Source of the DNA: DASYKS01 sp035995205
Lineage (GTDB): Bacteria > Acidobacteriota > Thermoanaerobaculia > Multivoradales > UBA5704
Assembly: GCA_035995205.1 (NCBI GenBank)
Contig: DASYKS010000037.1
Span: 1-64,000, forward strand
Length of the DNA stretch: 64,000 nt
Direction of reading: 5' to 3'
The notes under the pieces were generated by a model. That model worked only from the letters and a program-made list of their open reading frames with translations. It did no database searches and had not been told where the DNA came from. The position numbers were made by a program, and so were the translations under genes. Positions 1 to 7,924 of this stretch are shown piece by piece (position 1 is the first letter of the stretch; each line of letters begins with the position of its first letter).

Positions 1-2
1 AG

Positions 3-110
3 TGGCTCAAGTTCAATGCACGAGGATTCCGCAACCGTGAGCGGTTCCGTAGCGCCATCTACTTTCACCTGGGCGGCCTCGAGCTCTATCCCGAAGGCCT
101 GAGCCGCTGA
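3..110 (+). CDS. C-terminal end of an ISL3-like transposase (cut by window edge)
   Basis: An open frame runs in from the left edge for 35 codons and stops at TGA 108-110. Its core reads ARGFRNRERFRSAIYF, which resembles the conserved C-terminal end of ISL3-family DDE transposases (pattern arGfrn.e.fr). Only this tail is visible, so the catalytic residues cannot be checked and the family call is provisional. It lies directly beside an N-terminally deleted VOC gene, consistent with an insertion or deletion at this junction. Confidence 0.5.
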   Translation, partial: WLKFNARGFRNRERFRSAIYFHLGGLELYPEGLSR

Positions 111-128
111 TTTCTACCCACACAAGGA

Positions 129-509
129 TTGGAAGCGCCAAGAAACGTTCGAGCTCGGCCGCGATTCCTCGCTTCCCACGGAACGATGGATGCGGCTAGA
201 ATCTTCGCCCATGAGCCTCGCCATCGAGGAGCAAAACCGCCGTTTCCCGAGATCGTGCTCGACGTCCCCGGCCCGCCGGTGATGGACGAGCCGACGGCGG
301 CCAAGGTCCGCGACCTGGTCACGAAAGGCGCGACCGGCGTCGTCCTGGTGCTCCGGACCGACGACTGCTTCAGCACGTACGAGCGGCTTCGCGCCAAGGG
401 CGTCGAATTCACGCAGGAGGCGACCGATCACGGTTATGGGATCGACTGCGGTCTGCGCGACCCGTTCGGCAACCAGATCCGCATTCTGCAACCAAAAGCC
501 TCGCGGTAG
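129..509 (+). pseudogene. N-terminally truncated VOC/glyoxalase-like gene
   Basis: From about base 234 the frame encodes a normal C-terminal half of a VOC (glyoxalase/bleomycin resistance) protein: PEIVLDVPGPPVMDEPTA, then TDDCFSTYERLRAKGVEF and a DPFGNQIRILQP ending typical of the last beta strand. The first beta-alpha-beta-beta module, including its metal-binding histidine, is absent. The preceding residues (positions 129-233) look like out-of-family sequence read through from the transposase side. The remnant is therefore unlikely to form the paired-module active site. A stable short product cannot be excluded. Confidence 0.7.
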
Positions 510-539
510 TCCGCGTTCTCACTTGAGGAGGATGGACCG

Positions 540-929
540 ATGACACAAGCCAAGGGCATCAAGACGGGCTATTGGATCGCCACGTGGCTTTTTTCGCTAC
601 AGATGGGCTTTACCGCGTATGCCCAGCTCCGCATTCCCGATGTGGCCGAGGCCTTTACCCATCTCGGCTTCCCCGCCTACTTCCGGGTCGAGCTGGCATG
701 GCTCAAGCTGGCGGGGCTGCTCGTGCTCCTCCTCCCTGCTCCCGACCGGCTCAAGGAGTGGGCCTATGCGGGTTTCGCCTTCACCCTGGGCTCGGCCCTC
801 ATCGCCCACTTCGCGGTGGGGGACGATGCGTCGAAGTGGAGTTGGGCCGCGGGCACCGCCGTGCTCTGGGCCTTGTCGTACTACTTCTTCCGGAAGCGGG
901 CGTCGGAAGCGTTGGGTTTGGGGTCCTAA
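540..929 (+). CDS. DoxX-like small membrane protein
   Basis: The product is a 129-residue, four-helix integral membrane protein of the DoxX-like family. Helices lie near residues 10-28, 46-65, 72-92 and 100-117. The pattern of an N-terminal GYWIATWLF segment, the RVELAWLKLAGLLVLLLP helix and a short basic tail fits stand-alone DoxX_2-type proteins, whose function is not settled. The start is supported by a GAGGAGG ribosome site ending seven bases before ATG 540. The gene follows the truncated VOC remnant and converges on the haem lipoprotein gene, with a shared hairpin between them. Confidence 0.75.
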   Translation: MTQAKGIKTGYWIATWLFSLQMGFTAYAQLRIPDVAEAFTHLGFPAYFRVELAWLKLAGLLVLLLPAPDRLKEWAYAGFAFTLGSALIAHFAVGDDASKWSWAAGTAVLWALSYYFFRKRASEALGLGS

Positions 930-937
930 AAACGATC

Positions 938-972
938 GAGGCTCGACCCCATGCCGATGCGGGCCGAGCCTC
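938..972. terminator. Hairpin terminator between convergent genes
   Basis: GAGGCTCG (938-945) pairs with CGAGCCTC (965-972). Read on the minus strand, the stem is followed by GATCGTTTTT, a usable U-run. It lies between the stop of the DoxX-like gene at 929 and the stop of the minus-strand lipoprotein at 993, so it most plausibly ends the minus-strand transcript. Confidence 0.5.
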
Positions 973-992
973 TCCTTACGACGCGACGGGCG

Positions 993-2228
993 TCACTTCC
1001 CGTTGGGCGGCGTGGGCGGCGTCGGGGGGAGGATTCCGAGCAGCCACGAGAAGTCCTGGCTTTGCCATGGCGCCTGCGCGGCGGGCGATTGGCCCGTCGC
1101 GGGGTCGCCCGGGAACGGACCGAAGTTGGGGTTCTCCTGCGGCGGGGTCTGCGAGCTGTCGAACCGCGCGTAGGAATGGCAGGTGATGCACGACGCTTGT
1201 TGGGCGGCAACCCTGGCGTTGAACTCGACGAAGGAGTTTCCGAGCGGCGTCGTGTTCGAGTCGACGAAGTTGTTCTGGACGCCCGTCAAGCGGTAGTTCT
1301 GGAACGCGGGTGCGAGCTTGCCCTGGCTCATCAGCGCGGCGAGGGCCGGTGTGATCTGCGTCGGCTGGCCGGTGCTCTTTGCAGGATTCGAGCCCCACGG
1401 ATCCGAGCAGGAGCTGTAGAGATCGGGCTTGCAGCGGTTGGGGTTCGTGGCGGGGAACTGCGGCTCGAAGGTCGCCCACAGCCAGTTCGGGAAGAGCTTC
1501 GATGAGATGTGGAGGCCGGTCAGCGCATAGCAGTCCCCGTTGATCACCTCGGTGTAGATGTCCGGCGTCGGCTTGCTGCAATCGAAGCCGGCAGGGCTCA
1601 GCGAGCTGACGGGCACCCAGTCCGCCTTGACCTCGACCGCCGCCGCCGGGAAGGCGATCGGCGCGTTCTTCACGTAGGCGGCCTGCTGGGTCAGCGAGAG
1701 GAGCGACTGACCGGGCGCCGGTTGTTGGATGTAGCCGGCCTCGGAAGCGTTGACAAAGACCTCTTCGCAGAACGTCGCTCCCGAAGCGAGGTTGGTGGGC
1801 ACGAAGGGAACCAGCGAGGGTGCGTTCTGCTTGGCGCTCGCCACGGTCGTCATGGAACTGCAATCGCCCGTCGGGATACCGCCGCCGGCCAGGCCGACTT
1901 GGAGGTGGCTCGCATGGAGCCGACGCAGTTTGGCGGCCTCTTCTCCACCGCAGCTTCCGGGGTTCTGCAGGCAGGTCTGCTCCGTCCAGTTTTCGAAGGC
2001 GAGCGGATGGGGGTTGGCCGCCGGACAGTTGGCGGCGACGAACAGCTGCCACGCGGTCTGCTCAAGAGTGGCCGCCGGAGCGGTCGGGAAGGCGCAGGCG
2101 TCTGCCACCGGCGGGGAGGGCGGAGGGGGCGAAGGCGGAGGGGGTGTCGAGTCCTTGCCGCACCCGATGAAAGCCAGAGCGGCGAGGCCGACGAGAGCGA
2201 GAACCACGGCATTTCGGCACGGTCTCAT
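993..2228 (-). CDS. Exported lipoprotein with one c-type haem motif
   Basis: This 411-residue protein begins with a lipoprotein signal (hydrophobic stretch ending in LAFIGC) followed by a proline-rich linker. A single CITCH motif at residues 347-351 is a canonical CxxCH covalent haem c site. The segment between is Cys-containing and not a family I can name. An ATG at 2228 is preceded by GAGGAGA. It is likely a membrane-attached periplasmic or surface protein with a redox role, by analogy with cytochrome c family lipoproteins. The substrate is unknown. It stands alone on this strand, with 246 bases of non-coding sequence before the next gene. Confidence 0.65.
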   Translation of the reverse strand: MRPCRNAVVLALVGLAALAFIGCGKDSTPPPPSPPPPSPPVADACAFPTAPAATLEQTAWQLFVAANCPAANPHPLAFENWTEQTCLQNPGSCGGEEAAKLRRLHASHLQVGLAGGGIPTGDCSSMTTVASAKQNAPSLVPFVPTNLASGATFCEEVFVNASEAGYIQQPAPGQSLLSLTQQAAYVKNAPIAFPAAAVEVKADWVPVSSLSPAGFDCSKPTPDIYTEVINGDCYALTGLHISSKLFPNWLWATFEPQFPATNPNRCKPDLYSSCSDPWGSNPAKSTGQPTQITPALAALMSQGKLAPAFQNYRLTGVQNNFVDSNTTPLGNSFVEFNARVAAQQASCITCHSYARFDSSQTPPQENPNFGPFPGDPATGQSPAAQAPWQSQDFSWLLGILPPTPPTPPNGK

Positions 2229-2474
2229 TCGAGATCTCCTCTGAAGGTGAAACGCGGTTCAAGGGAGCCGCGGGAACGCCTTGGGGACCTGCTGTCGACC
2301 CGCTCGAATGGAAGCCAAGAACTTACCGACTTGAAATAGAGTGTTCCAGCATAAGCAGGGGTCGCCTGCCAAGTCAAGCGAATCGAAAAACAAAAGCAAG
2401 GCATCCAGGCGAATCGCGACCAACCCCGGCCGGGCCGAAGGGAGGTCGCCCCCTCTTTGGCGTATGGGGCACCC

Positions 2475-4595
2475 TCACTTCGTGAGGAACAGCACTGCCG
2501 GCGTCAGCTTGCCGCGGTACATCCACTCCGTCGCGTTTAAGCCGCGGCCTTCGGTCTCGAGGTCGAAGCCTAGCGCGAAGTTGAGGTAGTACCTTGCGGT
2601 CCGGTCCACCTTCACCCTTCCGGAGATTCCTTTGGCGGCCTCAACTTTGTAGTCCATCGTCTTACGGTCGCCCGTCGACCCGTAGGAACCGTTGATGTAG
2701 ATGCCCTGGCCCTGGGCATTCGCCCCCCAGCCATAGCCCCCGGGTTCGGGATGAAAGTAGATGCCCGCGGCAGCAAACATCAAGCCCTTTTTCTTTTCGG
2801 TGTCGTTGTTTTCGACGTCGTACGCCAGGATCGTGGTGTCGTTGTCCCCGGGCCGGCAGACCTTCGGGCAATCGCTCGCTTGGCCGAAATGGAGCGTGAC
2901 GCCGGAGTCTTCCGGAAACGAGATCTTCTTGTCCAGCCAGATCTGGATGGAGTCTTTGATTCCAACGCGGCTTCCGCTTTCGTGTACATCCCACTCTCCG
3001 CGTCCCTCGCTAAGAAGGCCGATCCACGGTCCGGCGGGATGCCCTGTCGGCTCGAGGAGAAACTCGTTGGTTTTAAGTTTTGGCTTGCCTTGACGAAAAT
3101 TGGCGCGCTTTTCATCATGCACCGGTTTCGCCGTGTCGCCTTTCCAAATGCCGCTCAACAGCGCGTACGTTCCGCCGGCCCGCTGGATGCCGAGAAAGCT
3201 GCCGAAGGGGAAGGATCTACCGTCCTCCGTCTTCACTGGCACGACCACCGTTCCACGCTGCAGCCACGGAATCACGCCGCCCGCCGGCAGCCTGTCGACG
3301 ACCTCGCACGAGCCGACGCCGGCGGTCGGCAGGCTGTAGTGATAGATCTTCCATCGATCTGAAAAACGGACCTGGTCGTACGTGGCGTCACCGGCGGAAG
3401 AGACCCACCAGTCCAGGGGACCATAGTCGACGTCCTTGCCCCGCGCATACTTAAGATTTCCTTCGACCACCGCGGCGTACTGGAAGACTGGTTTCAGGGT
3501 CTGCGCGCCCCCGCAATTCAACTTCAGCGTACCGTCCCATGCGTTGCCCATGGAGACGACCCGGCCCCACATGCCTTGACCGGAAGGTGTGAGGATGGAC
3601 GCGGTAAGGAAGTTCGCCCGCAGCAAGATCTCTTCGGCCCCGATTTGCAGAAACCCCGGGGAGAACGAGCGCGCAGGGGAATACGACAGCACGAACCAGT
3701 CGACCGCGGAATTGAAGACTTCCACCTGTTCGCGAGTGTAGCGCTCGAAATCCCGCTTGAACTGAGCGGTCGAAACCGGCACCTTCGGCTTGCACGCCGT
3801 GGCCTTCTCCAATTGGCATTTCGACTCGATGACCGTGGCCGCCCAAAGGTACATCGCGTACGCCTTCTCCTCTAGGATTCGATACTCCATGAACTTCTTT
3901 TCCGAGAAGTCGTAGATCTCCATTCCCTTGCTCGGAAAATTCTCGTGAAGCGCGATCTCCCGCCATTTATGAAAGGGATAGCGGAGCATCGGCTGGCCGT
4001 CGATGACGCGCGTGGTCAACGCGACATTGAGATTCTGCAGCGCCTGGTCGAGGTTTTGCTTGACGATGTTGGTGGCGAACTCCACCATTCCATCTCTCGT
4101 GACGTCCGAGCCGGGCTTGAATTCCGCTTGGTACTTTTTCCACAGACCCTCGATCGTCACGGCCGCCTTGGTAGCCTCGACTTTCAAAGCGGCCTGGTCG
4201 AACTCCAACTGCATTTCCTTGTGCATCGTGCCGAGCTCGGCGAGGATCGCCTCTTGCCCGGCCTTTAGAACGTCGAGATTCTTCGAAATATCCTTGAGTT
4301 TTTTGTCCACCGCCTCCTTCCACGCATCCTCAGCCCTTCCGGAAGCGCTTCCCAGGATGTCGCAAATAAACTTCTCGCCGGCCTGCTTCACCGCGTCGTT
4401 GCAACTATTGTCGTACATAAAGCCGGTGATGAGTTTCAAGGCGACCTCGGCACCCTTGCCGGCTGCCGAGGAGCCGGCGGCTTTGGCAATCTTGACGGCG
4501 AGGGGATCCTCCACCGGGGCCGGGTTTGCCAGCCGAGGTCCGGCAAGAAACACACAGAGGAATGCAGCAGCCGCCTTGAATGCACGCTTGCGCAT
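2475..4595 (-). CDS. Secreted 706-residue protein, unknown family, helical N-half and beta-rich C-half
   Basis: A signal peptide covers about residues 1-25 (basic start, hydrophobic core, cleavage near ANPAP). Residues 30-190 look almost wholly helical, with a coiled-coil-like stretch (KKLKDISKNLDVLKAGQEAI), a small hydrophobic helix (AEVALKLITGF) and paired cysteines in SCNDAVKQAGEKFIC. Beyond about residue 330 the sequence becomes glycine- and aromatic-rich and beta-like. The start has AGGAGA seven bases upstream. I recognise no enzyme motif. A helical bundle followed by a beta domain occurs in some pore-forming toxins, but nothing here proves that. It stands alone between two unrelated genes. 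Confidence 0.6.
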   Translation of the reverse strand: MRKRAFKAAAAFLCVFLAGPRLANPAPVEDPLAVKIAKAAGSSAAGKGAEVALKLITGFMYDNSCNDAVKQAGEKFICDILGSASGRAEDAWKEAVDKKLKDISKNLDVLKAGQEAILAELGTMHKEMQLEFDQAALKVEATKAAVTIEGLWKKYQAEFKPGSDVTRDGMVEFATNIVKQNLDQALQNLNVALTTRVIDGQPMLRYPFHKWREIALHENFPSKGMEIYDFSEKKFMEYRILEEKAYAMYLWAATVIESKCQLEKATACKPKVPVSTAQFKRDFERYTREQVEVFNSAVDWFVLSYSPARSFSPGFLQIGAEEILLRANFLTASILTPSGQGMWGRVVSMGNAWDGTLKLNCGGAQTLKPVFQYAAVVEGNLKYARGKDVDYGPLDWWVSSAGDATYDQVRFSDRWKIYHYSLPTAGVGSCEVVDRLPAGGVIPWLQRGTVVVPVKTEDGRSFPFGSFLGIQRAGGTYALLSGIWKGDTAKPVHDEKRANFRQGKPKLKTNEFLLEPTGHPAGPWIGLLSEGRGEWDVHESGSRVGIKDSIQIWLDKKISFPEDSGVTLHFGQASDCPKVCRPGDNDTTILAYDVENNDTEKKKGLMFAAAGIYFHPEPGGYGWGANAQGQGIYINGSYGSTGDRKTMDYKVEAAKGISGRVKVDRTARYYLNFALGFDLETEGRGLNATEWMYRGKLTPAVLFLTK

Positions 4596-4782
4596 CTGTT
4601 TCTCCTAGTTTGGGTGGCGGCGAGTATACGTTGACGGAGCTCTCCCCGCAAGGATCTCGATTCCGGCGGTCCGGGCGGGTAGACAATAAAGATGAGCGAT
4701 GTTGTATAGGGTTTATAACGTGGTTTCGAAGGCGAGAACCTCGGGCGCTCTGCCCGAAAAGGCGCTGCCAGGAACCGATAGG

Positions 4783-5349
4783 TCAGGAGGGCTTCGGTGA
4801 CGTCTCACCCTCAGCCGCGAAATACGGGCGCACCAGGCGGCTTCGGAGAAGCCAGACGAAAGCGGTGGGGAATACCGCGAAGTACGCGGCCGTCATGAGG
4901 CCCGTGAACAGGCGAATCCCGACCAGCGCCGATGGCCCGGAGGAGTCGTCGCCGCTTTCCAGCCGAGCGGCCGTCCAGAATTGACACAGCCAGAGGCCCC
5001 AGGCCACGCACAGGGCGATCACGGCCCATCCGCCCACCTCCAGCGCGGTGCGCGCCCACGGCTTGAAGCGGAGGAAATGGATGCCGCAGTAGATCCCCGC
5101 GAGCCCCACGGTGCCGATCAAGAGCCCGCCGATGAAGTAGTGCGTGAAGGTCCAGTAGAACGGCAGGGCCTCCGCCGCATCCGGGGGAGGTTTTGGCAAG
5201 CCATCGAGCCCACCCGGCGTGAAGTTGTCGACCACGCCGAATACGAAGAGGAGCGCCGCCGCCCAGGCGACCATCAGTCCCGCGACGACGAGCCAGGCCA
5301 TGCCGACCACGAGGACCGCTCCAGGGGTTTTCTTTACCGAGGGGTTCAT
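4783..5349 (-). CDS. Four-helix membrane protein of unknown function
   Basis: The 188-residue product has four probable transmembrane helices: AVLVVGMAWLVVAGLMVAW, a TFTHYFIGGLLIGTVGLAGIYCG segment, a third around VIALCVAWGLWLCQFW, and a final one near AYFAVFPTAFVWLL. I chose ATG 5349 because it falls just before the first helix; an upstream GTG at 5373 would add eight residues. No family is recognised. A decayed partial copy of this gene lies at 6584-6728, and matching non-coding sequence upstream (about 5415-5441) is also present in the copy, so the gene has a history of duplication. Confidence 0.6.
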   Translation of the reverse strand: MNPSVKKTPGAVLVVGMAWLVVAGLMVAWAAALLFVFGVVDNFTPGGLDGLPKPPPDAAEALPFYWTFTHYFIGGLLIGTVGLAGIYCGIHFLRFKPWARTALEVGGWAVIALCVAWGLWLCQFWTAARLESGDDSSGPSALVGIRLFTGLMTAAYFAVFPTAFVWLLRSRLVRPYFAAEGETSPKPS

Positions 5350-5508
5350 GTTTGCCGTCGCATTCGCGGCCACCGAGCCCTTTTTTTGGAGGTCTAATTC
5401 GAATCGGACGCTATTCCAGAATCCTCCGCGGTGTCAAAGGCCGCTCGCGGCGCGAAGCGAGGCGTGACGCGCTCGTGGCATAATCCACTCCTTTCGGAGG
5501 CACCTGCA

Positions 5509-6402
5509 ATGCGCAAGATCACGACCTTCCTGGCTCTTCTACTGCTCGCCGCCGGCGCCTCGCAAGCGGCCGTTTCGGGAAAGATCGGACGAAAGGGAGT
5601 TGTGGTCGACGTCGTCGACGCCGTGCTCTACGAGGGGAAGGACTACTTCGGCGACGACCCCGCGTTGATCCTCCGCCTTTCCGCGACGAAGCTCGATCAT
5701 GCCGCGATCGACGAGGCGATCGACCTCGAAGGAGAGGTCGACCGCCAGGTCGAAGGCTCGCCGAACGTGACGCTCGAATTCCGCATGGACGGCTCGTGGT
5801 CGGGGGGCGGCGGCTTCTACGTTCCGAACGCATCCTGCGGTTGGTGCATGGATGGCGCGCTCTCGGAGATGGCGAAGACCAAGTTCGAGAAAGATCTCCT
5901 CTCCGGGACGATCAAGGTGGCCTCGGCCGGCTTGAAGGACCGCGACGGGCCCGACATCGACCTCACGCTCTCGGTCCCGATCTACCGGGTCAAGGGTCTG
6001 ACCGATCTGCCGAAAGGCGGCGGCGATCCGGGGCGGGCCTATCTCGCCTGCACCGCGGCGATGACGGAACAGGCAAAGCCCGACAAAGCCGCGGTGATCT
6101 CCGCCTGTTTCGCCAAGGACGACCCGTGGGTCGCCAACTTGAATCTCGAAAATTACCCGGAGTTCGCCGACCTCGCGATGCCCGTGCGCTACGAGATCGG
6201 GCGGGGTTCGATGCTCGAAGAGGTAAGGATCCTCTCGGGACGGACGAAGGGCAAGCTCGCCGAGCTGGAGGTCGAAGGCAAGCTCATCGACCGCTCGTCC
6301 GAACCGCCCTCGGTCGAACGCCAGCGCGGCAAAGTGTTCCTCGCCCTTACCGGCGACGGCTGGCGCCTCCGCAGCGACAACCTCGAACAGGTCTACGACT
6401 GA
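5509..6402 (+). CDS. Secreted protein of unknown function
   Basis: ATG 5509 follows TCGGAGG with good spacing and opens a clear signal peptide (KITTFLALLLLAAGASQA). The mature part is about 275 residues, acidic and mostly beta-like, with two nearby cysteines in NASCGWCMDG and two further cysteines in LACTAAM and ISACFAKDD that could form disulphides in the periplasm. No catalytic motif or known domain is evident. It is a single gene, divergent from the membrane protein on its left and followed by 550 bases of decayed gene fragments. Confidence 0.6.
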   Translation: MRKITTFLALLLLAAGASQAAVSGKIGRKGVVVDVVDAVLYEGKDYFGDDPALILRLSATKLDHAAIDEAIDLEGEVDRQVEGSPNVTLEFRMDGSWSGGGGFYVPNASCGWCMDGALSEMAKTKFEKDLLSGTIKVASAGLKDRDGPDIDLTLSVPIYRVKGLTDLPKGGGDPGRAYLACTAAMTEQAKPDKAAVISACFAKDDPWVANLNLENYPEFADLAMPVRYEIGRGSMLEEVRILSGRTKGKLAELEVEGKLIDRSSEPPSVERQRGKVFLALTGDGWRLRSDNLEQVYD

Positions 6403-6475
6403 GCCGTTTCCGCAATTCGTCCCTGCTCTCTCCGCTGGGTTCAGGACGCGGCGCGACGGTCACAATCTCCTCCCT

Positions 6476-6582
6476 CTACGCCGCGTGACCGGTCTCCGGA
6501 AGGGGCGGAGGTAGAGCGTGCCGCATAGGGATCCTTCCAGCGGCGGCCTCCCGAGCACGCAGTTGTTCGCACAAGGCACCCA
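6476..6582 (-). pseudogene. Fragment of an antitoxin-like gene
   Basis: Read on the minus strand this stretch encodes GALCEQLRAREAAAGRIP and ends HAA-stop at 6476. It clearly matches the C-terminal part of the small protein encoded at 30230-30439 (HALCEQLRASEVAAGRIS, ending KAA-stop). Only about the last 35 codons remain. It abuts another gene fragment at 6584, and no toxin gene is nearby. Confidence 0.65.
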
Positions 6583-6583
6583 T

Positions 6584-6728
6584 CTCGAGCGCGGTCCGCG
6601 ACCACGGCTTGAGGCGGAGGAAATGGAGGGCCGCAGTAGTTCCCCGCGAGACCTATGGCGCCGATCGAGAGACCCCCGATGAAGTAGCGCTTGGAGGTCC
6701 AGTTCAGAATCCTCTTAGGTGTCAAAGG
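6584..6728 (-). pseudogene. Decayed partial copy of the membrane protein gene at 4783-5349
   Basis: The nucleotide sequence matches 5040-5171 of the nearby membrane protein gene with scattered substitutions (for example GAGGAAATGG, then CCGCAGTAG and GATGAAGTAG in the same order). It then jumps directly to CAGAATCCTC and GTCAAAGGCC, which match 5415-5441 upstream of the intact gene. The codons for the first helices are missing. This is an internally deleted, non-functional copy. Confidence 0.75.
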
Positions 6729-6952
6729 CCAACTGGGAATTAGGTGCCAAAGCGCACGCCGGGCGGTATCGCGCCCGAGAGGCTGCACGCCAACAACGCC
6801 TGGAGTCAGAACTCGGCATCGAACCGCTCGACCGGCATTCAGAAAAAACCGATGAGGCCCGTCTCTTCTTGTGGAGCGGCCGTTCCACCCTGCTCTCTAG
6901 GCGTCTAGACGGCGGGCATCACCAACCGTTTCACCCAACCTAAGGAGGCAGT

Positions 6953-7921
6953 ATGGACGTGAAGGTCATCTTCACAGGGATTTGTGCGTTCGTCGAAAAT
7001 CAAGATAAAAGCAAGCGCTGCAAGATGGTCGCGCTGTTGCCCGACGGCGATCCCGATCGCGAAGAGCTCGAAAGTGAGGTCCCGGAAAGCGATGTCTCGG
7101 AGACCGACGTTCCGGAAAACGACGCTCCAGAATACGGAGAAGAAGGCTTCGATTGTTGCGGACGCTACCAAGTGGGCGAGGCCCTCGACGGAGAACCGCT
7201 CTTTCGCCATCGGGCATTCCTCAAATTCAAGGTAAAAGATCTTTCCGGAACCGCCGGACTTTCCGGAACGAAGTACCTCGAAGCCATTCGCTACCTCGAG
7301 GCGGAACGGGTCACCTTCCTGCCGTCGGACAACGGGACCGATTTCAACCACAAGCTGACCGGGCTCGCGGATTTGGCTCGGATCGTTCCCAACTATGCCG
7401 TTCCGGATCCCGATCACTTCTCCGACTATCCCGAAAATCTCGCGGCGCAGATCCTCTTCGACCACGGGACCTTATTGACCTGCCAGCCCAAATACGAATG
7501 GTCGTTCCCGAACACGATCTCCAAGGAGGTCGTGACGGGCCCGCTGAGCCATGAAGTCGTCCTTCACCTCCCCGAACTGACCAGTCTCGGAGTGAGGATC
7601 TCCCGCTTCGACGGCGCGTACGAGACGCTGAACTTCGACAGCGCAGGGACGGTCGAGATCTTGATCGCCAATCTGTGCGACGAAAATCCGCTGCTTTGGA
7701 AGACCAAGGACTCCAAGCCGAAGGTGGACGACGATTTCCGTTGGCACTATCAGCTCCTAGCCAACGGCGATGATCTCAGAGAGGAGCTGTATTCCCTTCC
7801 ACTTCCGATCCCGCATCCTGCGGATGGCGGCTCGAACGGCCAGGGCATGAACTGCCTGGGCAGCCGACTGGCCGCGGTCGAGTACGATCTCGATGCTTAC
7901 CTTCCAAAGAAAAAGGCGTAG
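6953..7921 (+). CDS. Acidic cytoplasmic protein of unknown function, partner of the metzincin-motif gene
   Basis: The 322-residue product starts MDVKVIFTGICAFVENQD after a strong TAAGGAGG site and has no signal peptide. Around residues 40-62 it carries a short acidic repeat (ESDVSETDVPENDAPE). The rest looks like mixed alpha/beta with several conserved-looking tryptophans and cysteines, and I recognise no domain. The downstream gene begins four bases after its stop codon, so the two are almost certainly co-translated and functionally linked. Its role might be as substrate, chaperone or inhibitor of the putative protease; that is inference from position only. Confidence 0.65.
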   Translation: MDVKVIFTGICAFVENQDKSKRCKMVALLPDGDPDREELESEVPESDVSETDVPENDAPEYGEEGFDCCGRYQVGEALDGEPLFRHRAFLKFKVKDLSGTAGLSGTKYLEAIRYLEAERVTFLPSDNGTDFNHKLTGLADLARIVPNYAVPDPDHFSDYPENLAAQILFDHGTLLTCQPKYEWSFPNTISKEVVTGPLSHEVVLHLPELTSLGVRISRFDGAYETLNFDSAGTVEILIANLCDENPLLWKTKDSKPKVDDDFRWHYQLLANGDDLREELYSLPLPIPHPADGGSNGQGMNCLGSRLAAVEYDLDAYLPKKKA

Positions 7922-7924
7922 ACC

